From Terrimesophilobacter sp038243605 (GTDB taxonomy: Bacteria; Actinomycetota; Actinomycetes; Actinomycetales; Microbacteriaceae), in the NCBI GenBank assembly GCA_038243605.1, contig JBBSQX010000015.1, positions 24,733-88,732 on the forward strand: a DNA stretch of 64,000 nucleotides, written 5' to 3'. Positions 25,581 through 34,854 of this stretch are shown here, piece by piece. How positions within the stretch are numbered: position 1 is the stretch's first letter; every line of letters starts with the position of its first letter. The translations under genes were made by a program, and so were the position numbers. The notes beneath the pieces are model-generated. The model worked only from the letters and a program-made list of their open reading frames with translations. It was not told the DNA's origin and did no database searches.

Positions 25581-28061
25581 TCACTCGATCTTCTCGATCG
25601 GACTGATCTTGATGAGAAGGCGTTTGCGGCCAGCCTTCTCAAACTGCACCTCCGCAACACTCTTGTTGCCAACACCCGACACCGTCGTCACTTTGCCGTC
25701 ACCAAAGTCCACGTGCCGGATGCGGTCGCCCACCGCCAGCGTGAGGTCTCCGTTGTCGCGCACCGTGTTCGTCACACGACTTGCCCATTCTGTCTTGGGG
25801 CGCTCAGCGGCGCGCGCCGCGGCCCTCGCACGCGCTGTTGCCCCGGGCCCAGGGGTATCGATCGCGTAACCACTCGACCCAGAACCTGAGCCAGCGCCAC
25901 CTCCCGCGATCGATCGTTCAGCACCAAAGCCCCCCCGCCTGGCGTTGAGGGCGCGTGGCTCTGTGCCTCCGCGCGAGGTCGCGTTTCCGGGGGACTGTCG
26001 CCAGTCAATGAGCTCTACCGGAATCTCTTGCAGGTACCTGCTCGGCATGGCGACAGTGATGTCGCCGAACTGTGCACGCGTCATGGCGAGTGAGATGTAG
26101 AGTCTGCGCCTGGCCCTGGTGATGCCAACGTAGAACAGTCGGCGTTCCTCTGCAGGGCCACCGGGCTCACCCGCAGACATTTGGTGCGGCAACAGACCTT
26201 CTTCGACACCGGTGAGGAACACCGCCTCGAATTCGAGCCCCTTGGCGGTGTGAAGGGTCATGAGCGAGACCGTTCCGCTGGCGTCATTCAGTTCATCCGC
26301 CGCCGCCACGAGCGAGACTTCGGTGAGAAAGTCGAGCAAGGTTCCTGCTGGGTTGTTCTTGCGGAACTCCCGTGTCACCGCCATGAGTTCTTCAACGTTC
26401 TCGGCCCTGGCCTCGTCTTGCGGGTCGCGGCTCGCCCGCAATGCCTCTAGAAAGCCTGTGCGAGTGAGCAGGTCGGCGAGAATGTCGCCGGGGGCTGTGG
26501 TGGCGACCGTCGCCCCCACTTCATCCAGAATGGTCGCAAGCCCTTCGATAGCCCCGGTTACTTTAGGGCCGAGCCCGAGCTGCCCCACCTCGTGCAGCGC
26601 TTCGCGCAACGGGCGACCATCTTTGTCGGCGTGATTCTGCAGTGCCGCCTCTGTCGCCGGACCTATGCCGCGCTTTGGCACATTCATGATGCGGCGAAGC
26701 GCAAGCGAATCGTCAGGGTTCGCGACGGTGATGAGGTACGCCATCGCGTCCTTGATCTCGGCGCGCTCGTAAAACTTGGTTCCGCCTATGACGCGGTACG
26801 GCAGGGCCGATCGAATGAACACGTCTTCAAGAGCTCGGGTCTGCGCATTGGTGCGATAGAACACGGCGATATCCCGGTAGTTCATGCCGGTCTCGCGAAG
26901 CGTCGCGACCTCGTCGGCAATAAATTGGGCCTCGTCGTGCTGGCTGTACCCGGTGAATCCGACAATCTTCTCGCCGTCACCGATCGTGGTGAACAGCTTC
27001 TTGTCTTTTCGGTCGAAGTTGTTGGAGATGACGGCGTTCGCTGCGCTCAGGATATTTTGGGTCGAGCGGTAGTTCTGTTCGAGCAGAATCACTTTTGATC
27101 GAGGGAAATCCCGCTCAAACTCCACGATATTGCGGATGTCCGCTCCCCGAAAGGCATAAATCGACTGGTCAGAGTCACCCACGACCGTGAGGGATGCCGG
27201 CCCGAGTGGTCGATCATATTCCTTCAACGGCATGCCATCTAACCCGACGGCGCCAGCGAGGTTCTCTGGCAACGGCGACCGCGTGAGTTCGCGAATCAGC
27301 GAGTACTGCGCGTGGTTGGTGTCTTGATACTCGTCAACCAAGATGTGCCGAAAGCGCCGTTGGTACAGCGCAGCGACGCGGGGGAAGGCGCGAAAAAGGT
27401 ACACGGTTTGCGCAATGAGGTCGTCGAAGTCGAACGCGTTGGCGCGCGTAAGCTCGCTCGAATAGCGCCGGAACATCTCCACGAACACTGCCTCAGCTGG
27501 GTCGGCGAAGTTCGCGTTTCGCGAGTAGGTCTCCGCATCCTGCAGTTCGTTCTTTGCTTTCGAGATGCGGCCAGCGACTTTGCTCACGGTGAACCCGAAT
27601 GTGTCAGCATCGAGACTTTTGATGATCCGTTTGATGAGCGCACGCGAGTCACCGGAGTCGTAGATGGTGAAGCTCTTTTTGTAGCCGAACGCCTCGGCTT
27701 CCCTTCGCAGAATGCGCACGCACGCGGAGTGGAACGTGGAGATCCACATTCCCTCTGCTGCCTTACCAATGAGCGATTCAACCCGCTCGCGCATTTCTGC
27801 CGCGGCCTTATTCGTGAACGTAATGGCGAGAATTTGGCTCGGCCACGCGTCGCGCGTCTCAATGAGGTGCGCAATGCGGCGGGTGAGCACGCTCGTCTTA
27901 CCCGAGCCGGCGCCCGCCACAATGAGCAATGCTTCGCCGCGGAACACGACGGCTTCGCGCTGCTGTGGGTTCAGCCCTTCCAGCAATCTTGAATCGATAT
28001 CGGGGGTCGAAAAACCGCTGGGGGAAGACTCGGAGTCCGGCAACTCAGGGATGAAGGTCAT
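25581..28061 (-). CDS. pcrA: UvrD/PcrA-type 3'-5' DNA helicase
   Basis: 826 residues, superfamily 1A helicase used in repair and replication restart. Motifs in order: GLNPQQREAV (Q motif), AGAGSGKTSVLTRR (Walker A), TFTNKAAAEMRER (Ia), LVDEYQDTNHAQY (II), VVGDSDQSIYAFRGAD (III), LEQNYRSTQNI (IV), LMTLHTAKGLEFEAVFL (V) and YVGITRARRRLYIS (VI). The C-terminal 60 residues form the PcrA Tudor-like RNA-polymerase-contact domain (VGDRIRHVDFGDGKV). A Gly/Ala-rich linker precedes it. Confidence 0.96.
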   Translation of the reverse strand: MTFIPELPDSESSPSGFSTPDIDSRLLEGLNPQQREAVVFRGEALLIVAGAGSGKTSVLTRRIAHLIETRDAWPSQILAITFTNKAAAEMRERVESLIGKAAEGMWISTFHSACVRILRREAEAFGYKKSFTIYDSGDSRALIKRIIKSLDADTFGFTVSKVAGRISKAKNELQDAETYSRNANFADPAEAVFVEMFRRYSSELTRANAFDFDDLIAQTVYLFRAFPRVAALYQRRFRHILVDEYQDTNHAQYSLIRELTRSPLPENLAGAVGLDGMPLKEYDRPLGPASLTVVGDSDQSIYAFRGADIRNIVEFERDFPRSKVILLEQNYRSTQNILSAANAVISNNFDRKDKKLFTTIGDGEKIVGFTGYSQHDEAQFIADEVATLRETGMNYRDIAVFYRTNAQTRALEDVFIRSALPYRVIGGTKFYERAEIKDAMAYLITVANPDDSLALRRIMNVPKRGIGPATEAALQNHADKDGRPLREALHEVGQLGLGPKVTGAIEGLATILDEVGATVATTAPGDILADLLTRTGFLEALRASRDPQDEARAENVEELMAVTREFRKNNPAGTLLDFLTEVSLVAAADELNDASGTVSLMTLHTAKGLEFEAVFLTGVEEGLLPHQMSAGEPGGPAEERRLFYVGITRARRRLYISLAMTRAQFGDITVAMPSRYLQEIPVELIDWRQSPGNATSRGGTEPRALNARRGGFGAERSIAGGGAGSGSGSSGYAIDTPGPGATARARAAARAAERPKTEWASRVTNTVRDNGDLTLAVGDRIRHVDFGDGKVTTVSGVGNKSVAEVQFEKAGRKRLLIKISPIEKIE

Positions 28062-28131
28062 ATCTCGTCAATTGTAGGCTCGACCCACGACGCGCCCCGA
28101 AACACCTCCAGCACTGTGCAAGAGTTTCACC

Positions 28132-28554
28132 ATGGCCAGCACCTTTTTTCTCCACCAGCCCGCTCGACGTATCACCGTGTCTGGGTCACTGGACCGCGCC
28201 ATGGAGACGCTCATCTCACAGTTCGTGGCCAACGAATTTCGACTCAAAACTGCGCCGGGCACATACCCGGCAACGCTCACATATGGCAATGTCTTCGGCT
28301 CGATGTTCTTCACAGAACTCTGGTTTATCCCCGGCGCACTTGGCAAGTTGGTCAAGTACGCGCGGGTGCACATCGGCCGTGATGAGCGTTCGGCAAACTC
28401 CATCATTGTGGTGTTGGCGGAAGGCTCCTTTGAGTTCCAACTGAAGTCAATCTTTATGCTCGCAACCGATGGAAGCCTGGCCGCGCTTCAGGGCGCAGGC
28501 GTGCTGATCAACGCAAGTCCACTCATGACAGCACGAGAACTGAAGAACTCGTAG
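28132..28554 (+). CDS. Small hypothetical protein
   Basis: 140 residues from an ATG with a weak AAGAG site. I do not recognise the family. The predicted fold is mixed: an N-terminal beta-rich part, a hydrophobic stretch around 55-70 (NVFGSMFFTELWFIPGALGK), and another around 100-125. No signal peptide or catalytic motif. It is the only open frame of any size filling the 550-base gap between divergent uvrD and the convergent phosphodiesterase gene. Protein-like composition supports it; start and reality are moderately sure. Confidence 0.5.
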   Translation: MASTFFLHQPARRITVSGSLDRAMETLISQFVANEFRLKTAPGTYPATLTYGNVFGSMFFTELWFIPGALGKLVKYARVHIGRDERSANSIIVVLAEGSFEFQLKSIFMLATDGSLAALQGAGVLINASPLMTARELKNS

Positions 28555-28616
28555 CCTGCATGGTTCTCGTTACGGCGGTGGCACCGACCGCACAGATGGC
28601 ATGCGGTGACTGATCG

Positions 28617-29618
28617 TCAGAGCGTGTCGCGAGCCTCAATAGCGAGATCGGGCTGATCGGTAAAAACGCCGTCAAGGCCAGTGCGCATGATCATCTGGAA
28701 CTCGTCACGCCATGCCCCAAATTCTCCCGCCGCTTTTCCGCGCTGAAAGTTCTTCGCAAGAAAATGATTCTCTGCGCGCAGGGTCCAACAGAATACCGCC
28801 AGCCCTGCGGCGTGCGCGCGCTGAACCAGGCCGTTCGTTCCGGTGACGTTGCCAGCCTTGTCGGCAACCAAAAGCATCCGCTTATCAACGCTGATGCCGT
28901 GAAACTCGGATGCGGCAAGGCCCGAAAGCCCGTCGTCAGTGAGGTACGACGCGAACGTGGCGGCACCGCTCCCGTTGGCCGCAATCTCGTCGGCGGGTGC
29001 ACCGGCGGATTCTAAAAGGAACACGTACTTCGCCTGCACTCCCCGCGCACGAATCTGCCGGAGTACCGTCGTTTCGAAACACTCCACCGTGAGCCTTGGG
29101 TCCTTACTCCACCCCGCAGAACTCAACTCGGCAGCAAAAAGCTCGTCAAGTGGTAGCCCAATCGACTCGAAGTACGCCGCGTGCTTGATTTCCGCAACGA
29201 GCCCGACATTGCCGCACTCGTCAAGAATCTGAAGAAGGTCGGTCAGGCGAAGGATGCCTTCCTCTCCATCGAAGGCCCGACCGCGAAGTTTGGGAACCCG
29301 CTCGCCGACGCGCAGCTTTCGCAGCTCAGTCCACGTGAAATCTTCCGTGAACCAGCCGGTGATCTTCTGCCCGTCGACGACTTTGGTCGTTTTGCGGTCC
29401 GCAAACTCGCGGTGTATGGCAACATCTGTCGTGCCAGAGATCTCATTCTCGTGGCGCAGCACCAGCACGCCATCTTTTGTGGCAACGATGTCAGGCTCTA
29501 TGGCATCCGCTCCGAGACGGCAGGCAAGCTCGTATGCAGAACGGCTGTGCTCTGGGCGATAGCCGCTGGCGCCCCTGTGCGCGATCACCAGGGGTCGAGG
29601 GTTTGACACGTTTTGCAC
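28617..29618 (-). CDS. Glycerophosphodiester phosphodiesterase
   Basis: 333 residues. Hydrolyses deacylated phospholipids to glycerol-3-phosphate plus an alcohol. Catalytic and metal residues are in IAHRGASGYRPEHS (His-Arg, Glu), ADAIEPDIVATKDG (Glu, Asp) and LRHENEISGTT (His). The TIM barrel ends with FCWTLRAEN and DGVFTDQPD. No signal peptide, so cytosolic. It could feed the glycerol-3-phosphate dehydrogenase encoded at 35676. Confidence 0.92.
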   Translation of the reverse strand: MQNVSNPRPLVIAHRGASGYRPEHSRSAYELACRLGADAIEPDIVATKDGVLVLRHENEISGTTDVAIHREFADRKTTKVVDGQKITGWFTEDFTWTELRKLRVGERVPKLRGRAFDGEEGILRLTDLLQILDECGNVGLVAEIKHAAYFESIGLPLDELFAAELSSAGWSKDPRLTVECFETTVLRQIRARGVQAKYVFLLESAGAPADEIAANGSGAATFASYLTDDGLSGLAASEFHGISVDKRMLLVADKAGNVTGTNGLVQRAHAAGLAVFCWTLRAENHFLAKNFQRGKAAGEFGAWRDEFQMIMRTGLDGVFTDQPDLAIEARDTL

Positions 29619-29661
29619 AGTGCAACGCTACGCGATACCCACTGTTGATAGCCTGCTGATC

Positions 29662-29910
29662 ATGGAACACTGCGCGAGTTGTGAACGCGAACTCGCCGCT
29701 CACTGGAATTTCTGCGTCTATTGCGGTCGGCCGTTTGCGGCCGCCACACAGCCAAAACCCGCAGCCGCCCCCATCGAGACCGATAGCGGTCATGGTGAAC
29801 CTCGTCAGCGCAAATACGACGGAGCATTCTGGGTCGGTGTCGGGATGGGCGCGCTCGGCCTCGTGCTCATCGTTTACGCCGCAGTGCAGATCTATGGGTC
29901 ACAGGTGTAG
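29662..29910 (+). CDS. Zinc-ribbon, single-pass membrane protein
   Basis: 82 residues from the ATG at 29662; an in-frame ATG at 29620 would add 14 residues lacking family character. C-x-x-C near residue 4 (CASC) and C-x-x-C near residue 18 (CVYC) form a zinc ribbon. A Pro/Ala-rich linker and one membrane helix (VGVGMGALGLVLIVYAAVQIY) end the protein. Function unknown; such proteins are common tail-anchored regulators or scaffolds. Confidence 0.75.
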   Translation: MEHCASCERELAAHWNFCVYCGRPFAAATQPKPAAAPIETDSGHGEPRQRKYDGAFWVGVGMGALGLVLIVYAAVQIYGSQV

Positions 29911-29965
29911 AACAAACTCAGCCTTGGGCGAACGTGACCTGCTTTTCGGGGCAATACCAAGTGTT

Positions 29966-29991
29966 TCGCGATAGGTTAACGACAATCGCGA
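29966..29991. promoter_or_regulatory. Inverted repeat upstream of Bax-inhibitor-1 gene
   Basis: TCGCGAT (29966-29972) and ATCGCGA (29985-29991) form a perfect 7-base inverted repeat with a 12-base gap, 28 bases before the start of the next gene. Position suits an operator or leader hairpin; no regulator assigned. Confidence 0.35.
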
Positions 29992-30018
29992 TTCCCCCTA
30001 ATTAAGACAGAGGAAACC

Positions 30019-30831
30019 ATGGCGTCATCGAACCCGGCCTTTTCAAAATCACCTGCCTTCTCGGCAAGTGCTGCCAAGGCAGCCCAGTTGATGAAGCCTG
30101 ACACCAGCAACATGACTGCTGAGCAGCTCACGAAGCTGTACTCGCAGCCGTCCGCGAACGCGGTCGACACCGACCGCATGGGTTACGAAGACACGATCAT
30201 GAAGATCGTCGTGAGCTTCGCCATTCTGCTCGGTGGTGCGGGCGTCGGTTGGTTTATGCCGTTGCTGGCCATCCCCGCGATGATCATCGGATTCGTTCTC
30301 GCGCTCGTCAACATCTTCAAGAAGAAGCCGTCCCCGGTGCTTGTTCTTGCGTACGCCGCGGTGGAGGGTGTGTTTGTCGGTGGGATCACCGCCTTCTTCG
30401 AAGCCCGCTACCCCGGAATCGCTGTGCAAGCAGTGCTTGGTACGTTCACTGTCGTCGGTGTCACCCTCGCGCTGTTCGCGAGCGGCAAAGTGCGCGCATC
30501 GAAGAAAGCCACCAAGGTTTTTCTCATCGCGATGGTCGGCTATGCCGTCTTTTCGGTGATCAACCTCATTCTGATGGTCACAGGTGCCAACGACCAGCCA
30601 TTTGGCATGCGCAGCTTTGAGATCTTCGGAATCCCACTCGGCCTGATCCTCGGCGTGTTTGTCATCCTGCTCGCTGCGTACTCGCTCGTGCTCGACTTCG
30701 ACCGCATCAAGACCGGCGTGGAGCGCGGAGCACCGCGCATCTTCGGATGGACGGCAGCGTTTGGCATCATCCTCACCGTCGTGTGGCTGTACCTGGAGAT
30801 CCTGCGCCTGCTCGCTATCATGCGCAACTAG
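30019..30831 (+). CDS. Bax inhibitor-1/YccA-family membrane protein
   Basis: 270 residues, with GAGGAAACC before the ATG. A soluble N-terminus (about 50 residues) precedes seven hydrophobic helices. Segments FVLALVNIFKKKPSPVLVLAYAAVEGVFVGGITAFFE and VLDFDRIKTGVERGAP are typical of the actinobacterial YccA/BI-1 branch; the second contains the conserved Asp that takes part in pH-dependent calcium leak in characterised homologues. Probably a cytoplasmic-membrane channel or stress-related protein. Confidence 0.92.
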   Translation: MASSNPAFSKSPAFSASAAKAAQLMKPDTSNMTAEQLTKLYSQPSANAVDTDRMGYEDTIMKIVVSFAILLGGAGVGWFMPLLAIPAMIIGFVLALVNIFKKKPSPVLVLAYAAVEGVFVGGITAFFEARYPGIAVQAVLGTFTVVGVTLALFASGKVRASKKATKVFLIAMVGYAVFSVINLILMVTGANDQPFGMRSFEIFGIPLGLILGVFVILLAAYSLVLDFDRIKTGVERGAPRIFGWTAAFGIILTVVWLYLEILRLLAIMRN

Positions 30832-30835
30832 TTTG

Positions 30836-31528
30836 CTAGCGGCTCGTCAACACCGCTTTGCCGTCCCACGAAGCGGCAAGACCTGGCGCCGCAATACTGA
30901 TCCCGGAAGCACGGAACTCATCAAGGGTGACGCAGTTCATTTGGCTGAGATGACCCTTTTGCTCTGTCGTCGCGATGAGGCACAAACCGGTCGTACCTTG
31001 CTGTGCAATCCACACTCTCACCGGTGCCATATTTTGGGTGTAGACGAGCCTGACCTGACTCGAATCAATTCCCTGCGTCGTTAGGTTGCCCGGATAAGGG
31101 ACACACGTCACTTCACCGCGCGTAATAGCGTCGTCAGTGGCATCCGCGAAGAGAAGGCACAGCTTTTTGTCGGTGCGGCCAACCCACACATCCCCACCGC
31201 CCACCCCGTGGAGTGCAAATCTCACATCCTGCGAGCCAATATCATTGTGCTGCAAAACCCCCAGAGACGCGAAAGAAGCTGAGGCCGTAAAGGGTGGGTC
31301 AAACCACATAGTGGCAGCGGCAACACTGGCGTGCGATTGCTCGTTTGCGGTGCCCGTTGTCGGATCGGGGTGTGACGCCAACGACGCCACAACCACGGTG
31401 CCGACGATGCCGAGCGCGACGCACGAAAGAGTGATGGGGATCAGCCAACCGGGCCGCCCCCTTCGCCCTGTGGCAGGCGCACGTTCGGTAACCTCAGGTG
31501 TGACGTGTTCGCGTTGCTCGTCAGTCAT
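30836..31528 (-). CDS. Single-pass membrane protein with two Cys-containing repeats, unassigned
   Basis: 230 residues from the ATG at 31528, which overlaps the upstream stop by 4 bases. A cytosolic tail of about 30 residues and one membrane helix (WLIPITLSCVALGIVGTVVVASL) precede an exterior domain. That domain holds two copies of a motif of the form [IV]-W-[IV]-[GA]-x-x-[GT]-x-x-x-L-C-L, followed 15-18 residues on by another Cys: VWVGRTDKKLCLL...C and VWIAQQGTTGLCLI...C. The paired Cys could form disulphides. The upstream gene is a paralogue. I recognise no named domain. Confidence 0.72.
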   Translation of the reverse strand: MTDEQREHVTPEVTERAPATGRRGRPGWLIPITLSCVALGIVGTVVVASLASHPDPTTGTANEQSHASVAAATMWFDPPFTASASFASLGVLQHNDIGSQDVRFALHGVGGGDVWVGRTDKKLCLLFADATDDAITRGEVTCVPYPGNLTTQGIDSSQVRLVYTQNMAPVRVWIAQQGTTGLCLIATTEQKGHLSQMNCVTLDEFRASGISIAAPGLAASWDGKAVLTSR

Positions 31529-32679
31529 TGCGTAACGTTCGTCTCGACGCCTGCGCCACCCCACCATGAGATCATGGTTGGGGTAAAAATAATGACCCCA
31601 AATTTCTCAAACTCTGCGATGGTGGCGCAGCTTTTCTGGCTGACTTCCGTGGGCTTGTCAAAGCTGAGGAAACAGAAACCTGCCGTTCCCTCCTGCGCAA
31701 GCCACAGGCTTTGTCCGCCATTCGTGAAGATAAGCCGCACCTGGCTCTGATCAAAACCCAGCCTTCCCAGCATTTCACTGTCGGGAAAGGCATCCTCTGC
31801 TGTGGCGGTGCGACTGAAAAACGACGTGGCAGCGCCGACGTCACCTGGGCCCTGCTCTGGCACTGAAACCGAGGATCCTGATCCTATCGAACCGGTGTGA
31901 AACATAGTCACGATGATGGTGCCCCCGAGCCACTGAAACATGGCGTCGTTGGCGTCGAGAGACAACCCTCTCGCCACGAACTGGTCCCGGTAGATACATT
32001 CTGCAGTTCCCTTCGAATCTGAACCGGCATACAGAAGACACAAATTCTTGTCTGTGCGGCCAATCCAAATGCCCCCGATGCTCGTGGACCTCACGTTCTC
32101 GGCATCAATGCCATTGGACTCCAACACCTGTGGATCCGGAAAAGCATCCGCTGGTGTGAACGGAGCATAGAACCAGGAATCTGCGAGTTGAATGTCGCCG
32201 GCGAAGAGCCATTCGCTATCGCCGCTCACAACCTCCGAGCCTTGCTCAGCCTGGGGCGTGGGGGAAGCGACGGGATCGAGCTGACCTGTGCTGCCCAATG
32301 CGCCGAGCGTTCCCAGCAGAAGCGAACCCACCACAACCGGAGCCAACCAACCGATACGGATGCGTCGCCGCCAGAGCGATAGTTCCTCGGCGTAATGCTG
32401 AATGACACCATCACCATCACCATCACCACCGCGAGCATCTGCATCTTCATCTGAGTCGGCCTCACCTAGGAGTTCAGAAAACTCGTCCCGTGAATAGCCA
32501 GCATCACCCGGATGCTGTGGCTCAGGTTCTGATTCGAGATTTGCGGCGACGGTTGCTGCACGCTCCTGCGCATCAAGCTCACGCAGGGCTTCTTCGGCCG
32601 CAGCGCGCTCCTCCGGAGTCGCATCAGGCCCGAAGGCGATGCGCTTCAGCCGGTCAATCGCCTCCAGTTCTTCGCTCAC
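31525..32679 (-). CDS. Larger paralogue with coiled/acidic cytosolic part and two Cys repeats
   Basis: 384 residues if read from GTG 32679. Longer in-frame starts lie inside the guaA downstream hairpin and are disfavoured; the true start is uncertain. The N-terminal cytosolic part has a charged helical segment (RIAFGPDATPEERAAAEEAL) and an acidic low-complexity run (DSDEDADARGGDGDGDG). After one membrane helix (GWLAPVVVGSLLLGTLGALG) come two extracellular repeats, IWIGRTDKNLCLLY...C and LWLAQEGTAGFCFLS...C, matching those of the downstream gene. Each repeat begins with an AF/AED-AFPD helix. Function unknown. Confidence 0.72.
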   Translation of the reverse strand: MSEELEAIDRLKRIAFGPDATPEERAAAEEALRELDAQERAATVAANLESEPEPQHPGDAGYSRDEFSELLGEADSDEDADARGGDGDGDGVIQHYAEELSLWRRRIRIGWLAPVVVGSLLLGTLGALGSTGQLDPVASPTPQAEQGSEVVSGDSEWLFAGDIQLADSWFYAPFTPADAFPDPQVLESNGIDAENVRSTSIGGIWIGRTDKNLCLLYAGSDSKGTAECIYRDQFVARGLSLDANDAMFQWLGGTIIVTMFHTGSIGSGSSVSVPEQGPGDVGAATSFFSRTATAEDAFPDSEMLGRLGFDQSQVRLIFTNGGQSLWLAQEGTAGFCFLSFDKPTEVSQKSCATIAEFEKFGVIIFTPTMISWWGGAGVETNVTQ

Positions 32680-32727
32680 CCTCGATGACCGGGCATCCAA
32701 GAAAGGGTGCTCCCGGGGTGTCGAGTT

Positions 32728-32770
32728 ATGGCGTGTGGGGTCGCCCCTGCGGGGCCACCCCACACGCCAT
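32728..32770 (-). terminator. 20-base-stem hairpin downstream of guaA
   Basis: ATGGCGTGTGGGGT (32728-32741) pairs with its complement at 32757-32770, and GCCCC/GGGGC extends the stem past one mismatch to a 3-base TGC loop. It starts 64 bases after the guaA stop. There is no T run, as is common for actinobacterial terminators. Its symmetry allows it to work on either strand. Confidence 0.65.
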
Positions 32771-32833
32771 TGTCTGAGCTGAGGAGGGAATTGCCTTTCT
32801 TGGAATCCCCAACCATTGCCGAGCGAAGAACGA

Positions 32834-34402
32834 CTACTCCCACTCGATAGTTCCCGGCGGCTTGGAGGTCACGTCGAGCACGACGCGGTTCACGCCATCT
32901 ACCTCATTCGTGATGCGGTTCGAGATACGCGCGAGCACGTCATAAGGAAGGCGAGACCAGTCTGCCGTCATGGCATCCTCTGAGGACACCGGCCGCAACA
33001 CGATCGGGTGCCCGTAGGTGCGACCATCGCCTTGCACCCCAACGGAGCGCACGTCGGCGAGCAGCACAACAGGGCACTGCCAGATCTCGTTATCGAGGCC
33101 CGCGGCGCTCAGCTCAGCGCGGGCTATCGCATCCGCCTGCCGCAAGAGCTCCAGTCGTTCCCGCGTCACCTCGCCGACAATGCGGATGCCGAGGCCTGGG
33201 CCGGGGAACGGCTGCCGGCCAACGATCGCTTCAGGCAGCCCGAGTTCGCGGCCAATCGCGCGCACTTCGTCTTTGAACAGGGTGCGCAGCGGCTCCACAA
33301 GTTTGAACTGCAGGTCTTCTGGTAGCCCGCCTACGTTGTGGTGGCTCTTAATGTTCGCGGTGCCGGAGCCTCCGCCGGACTCCACGACATCCGGGTACAG
33401 GGTGCCCTGCACCAAGAACTTGATGGCCTCGCCATCGGCCTGCGCTTCACGCACGAGTTCGTCTGCCGCGGTTTCGAAGCACCGGATGAACTCCCGGCCA
33501 ATGATCTTGCGTTTCGTCTCTGGGTCAGTGACTCCGGCAAGCGCGTCAAGGAACTGGTCGACGGCATCGACCGTGACGAGCCTCACACCGGTGGAGGCAA
33601 CGAAGTCTTCTTCAACTTGGCGCCGCTCGTCCTGCCGCAGCAGGCCGTGGTCGACGAAGATGCAAATGAGTTGGTCGCCGACGGCTTCGTGCACGATTGC
33701 GGCAGCGACCGCGGAATCGACGCCACCGGAGAGGCCACAGATTACGCGGTCAGATCCGACCTGCTCACGAATGCGCGCCACCTGGTCGGCGATCACGTTA
33801 TCGCTCGTCCAGTCGGCCGGGATGCCCGCAGCGTCGTGCAGAAAGTTTTCGAGCACTCCCTGCCCAAACTCGGAATGCTTCACCTCTGGGTGCCACTGCA
33901 CCCCATACAGTTTTCGCTCATCGTTGGCGAAGGCAGCCACCGGCGTGGAGCCACTCGAGGCGAGAACGGTGAAACCTTCTGGCGCTGCAGAGACAGAGTC
34001 ACCGTGACTCATCCATGCCGTCTGGGCGAGTGGTTGCCCGGCAAGAAGCGGGCCATCCTCTCCCGTGAGAGTGACAGCGGTCGCACCATATTCCCGCTGG
34101 CCCGTGCGCGAAACTTCTCCGCCGAGCTGCTTCGCCATCACCTGAAATCCGTAGCAAATACCGAGCACGGGAACACCCAGTTCAAGAATGCCGGCGTCAA
34201 GCCCGGGAGATCCGCCCTCGTACACGCTCGACGGGCCGCCGCTCAAAATCACGGCGGCAGGTTTGCGCTCGGCTATCTCAGCCGCCGTAATTGTGTGCGG
34301 CACGATTTCGGAATACACGTTCGCTTCGCGCACCCTGCGAGCAATCAACTGGGCGTACTGTGCGCCAAAGTCGACGACGAGAACTGGGCCGTGGTCGCTC
34401 AC
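32834..34402 (-). CDS. guaA: GMP synthase (glutamine-hydrolysing)
   Basis: Converts XMP to GMP with ATP and glutamine. 522 residues. Glutaminase domain (1-195) has the nucleophile in LGICYGFQ and the His/Glu pair in GVQWHPEVKHS. The ATP-pyrophosphatase P-loop is GLSGGVDSAVAA, followed by FVDHGLLR and the dimerisation domain with FPGPGLGIRIVGEVT, ending in the invariant KPPGTIEWE. The start overlaps the DUF3817 gene by 4 bases. Confidence 0.98.
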   Translation of the reverse strand: MSDHGPVLVVDFGAQYAQLIARRVREANVYSEIVPHTITAAEIAERKPAAVILSGGPSSVYEGGSPGLDAGILELGVPVLGICYGFQVMAKQLGGEVSRTGQREYGATAVTLTGEDGPLLAGQPLAQTAWMSHGDSVSAAPEGFTVLASSGSTPVAAFANDERKLYGVQWHPEVKHSEFGQGVLENFLHDAAGIPADWTSDNVIADQVARIREQVGSDRVICGLSGGVDSAVAAAIVHEAVGDQLICIFVDHGLLRQDERRQVEEDFVASTGVRLVTVDAVDQFLDALAGVTDPETKRKIIGREFIRCFETAADELVREAQADGEAIKFLVQGTLYPDVVESGGGSGTANIKSHHNVGGLPEDLQFKLVEPLRTLFKDEVRAIGRELGLPEAIVGRQPFPGPGLGIRIVGEVTRERLELLRQADAIARAELSAAGLDNEIWQCPVVLLADVRSVGVQGDGRTYGHPIVLRPVSSEDAMTADWSRLPYDVLARISNRITNEVDGVNRVVLDVTSKPPGTIEWE

Positions 34403-34845
34403 TCAGAAACCTCCGTGTTGGTGAGATGGCCGATATTTGCTTCTACCGCGGCGACCTCAGCGTGGACACGCCGCGGAACGGTGCGCTCAAAGAAGAACGA
34501 CAGAAGCGGGATCACGCCACCCAAGGCGATGAACAAGAATCGACCGAAGCTCCAGCCCATCAGGCGCCACAGCACGAAATCGCCTGCGAGGTAGGCAACA
34601 TACAACCAGCCGTGCACGATCAAAATGATCGTCGACAGGTTGATCGCCGTAATTTGTTCTTTCGGGTTGAGCGCCAAGAACCCAAACGGTCCGCCAAGTT
34701 CAATGTCCTGCCCAAAGCCATAGCGGAACACCATCATCAGGCACAGCAGCAAAAGGAACGATCCGGTGACCACGGACGACACTTTGTAATACTTGACGGT
34801 GGTGCGGATTCGGGGCAGGTCAGACGCGCGAGGCAACGAAAGCAT
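34399..34845 (-). CDS. DUF3817 small integral membrane protein
   Basis: 148 residues with three or four membrane helices; segments GHGW-like LIVHGWLYVAYLAGDFVLWRL and GRFLFIALGGVIPLLSFFFER match the actinobacterial DUF3817 family, which commonly precedes guaA. Function unknown. Translationally coupled to guaA and 9 bases from the SURF1 gene stop. Confidence 0.88.
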   Translation of the reverse strand: MLSLPRASDLPRIRTTVKYYKVSSVVTGSFLLLLCLMMVFRYGFGQDIELGGPFGFLALNPKEQITAINLSTIILIVHGWLYVAYLAGDFVLWRLMGWSFGRFLFIALGGVIPLLSFFFERTVPRRVHAEVAAVEANIGHLTNTEVSE

Positions 34846-34854
34846 GCCTCTAGT

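Noticed and set aside
32680..32763. Longer start for the Cys-repeat protein gene
   Set aside because: The added codons lie in the guaA downstream hairpin and have no ribosome-binding site.
33338..34594. 418-codon plus-strand frame
   Set aside because: Complete antisense overlap with guaA and DUF3817, whose family motifs are certain.
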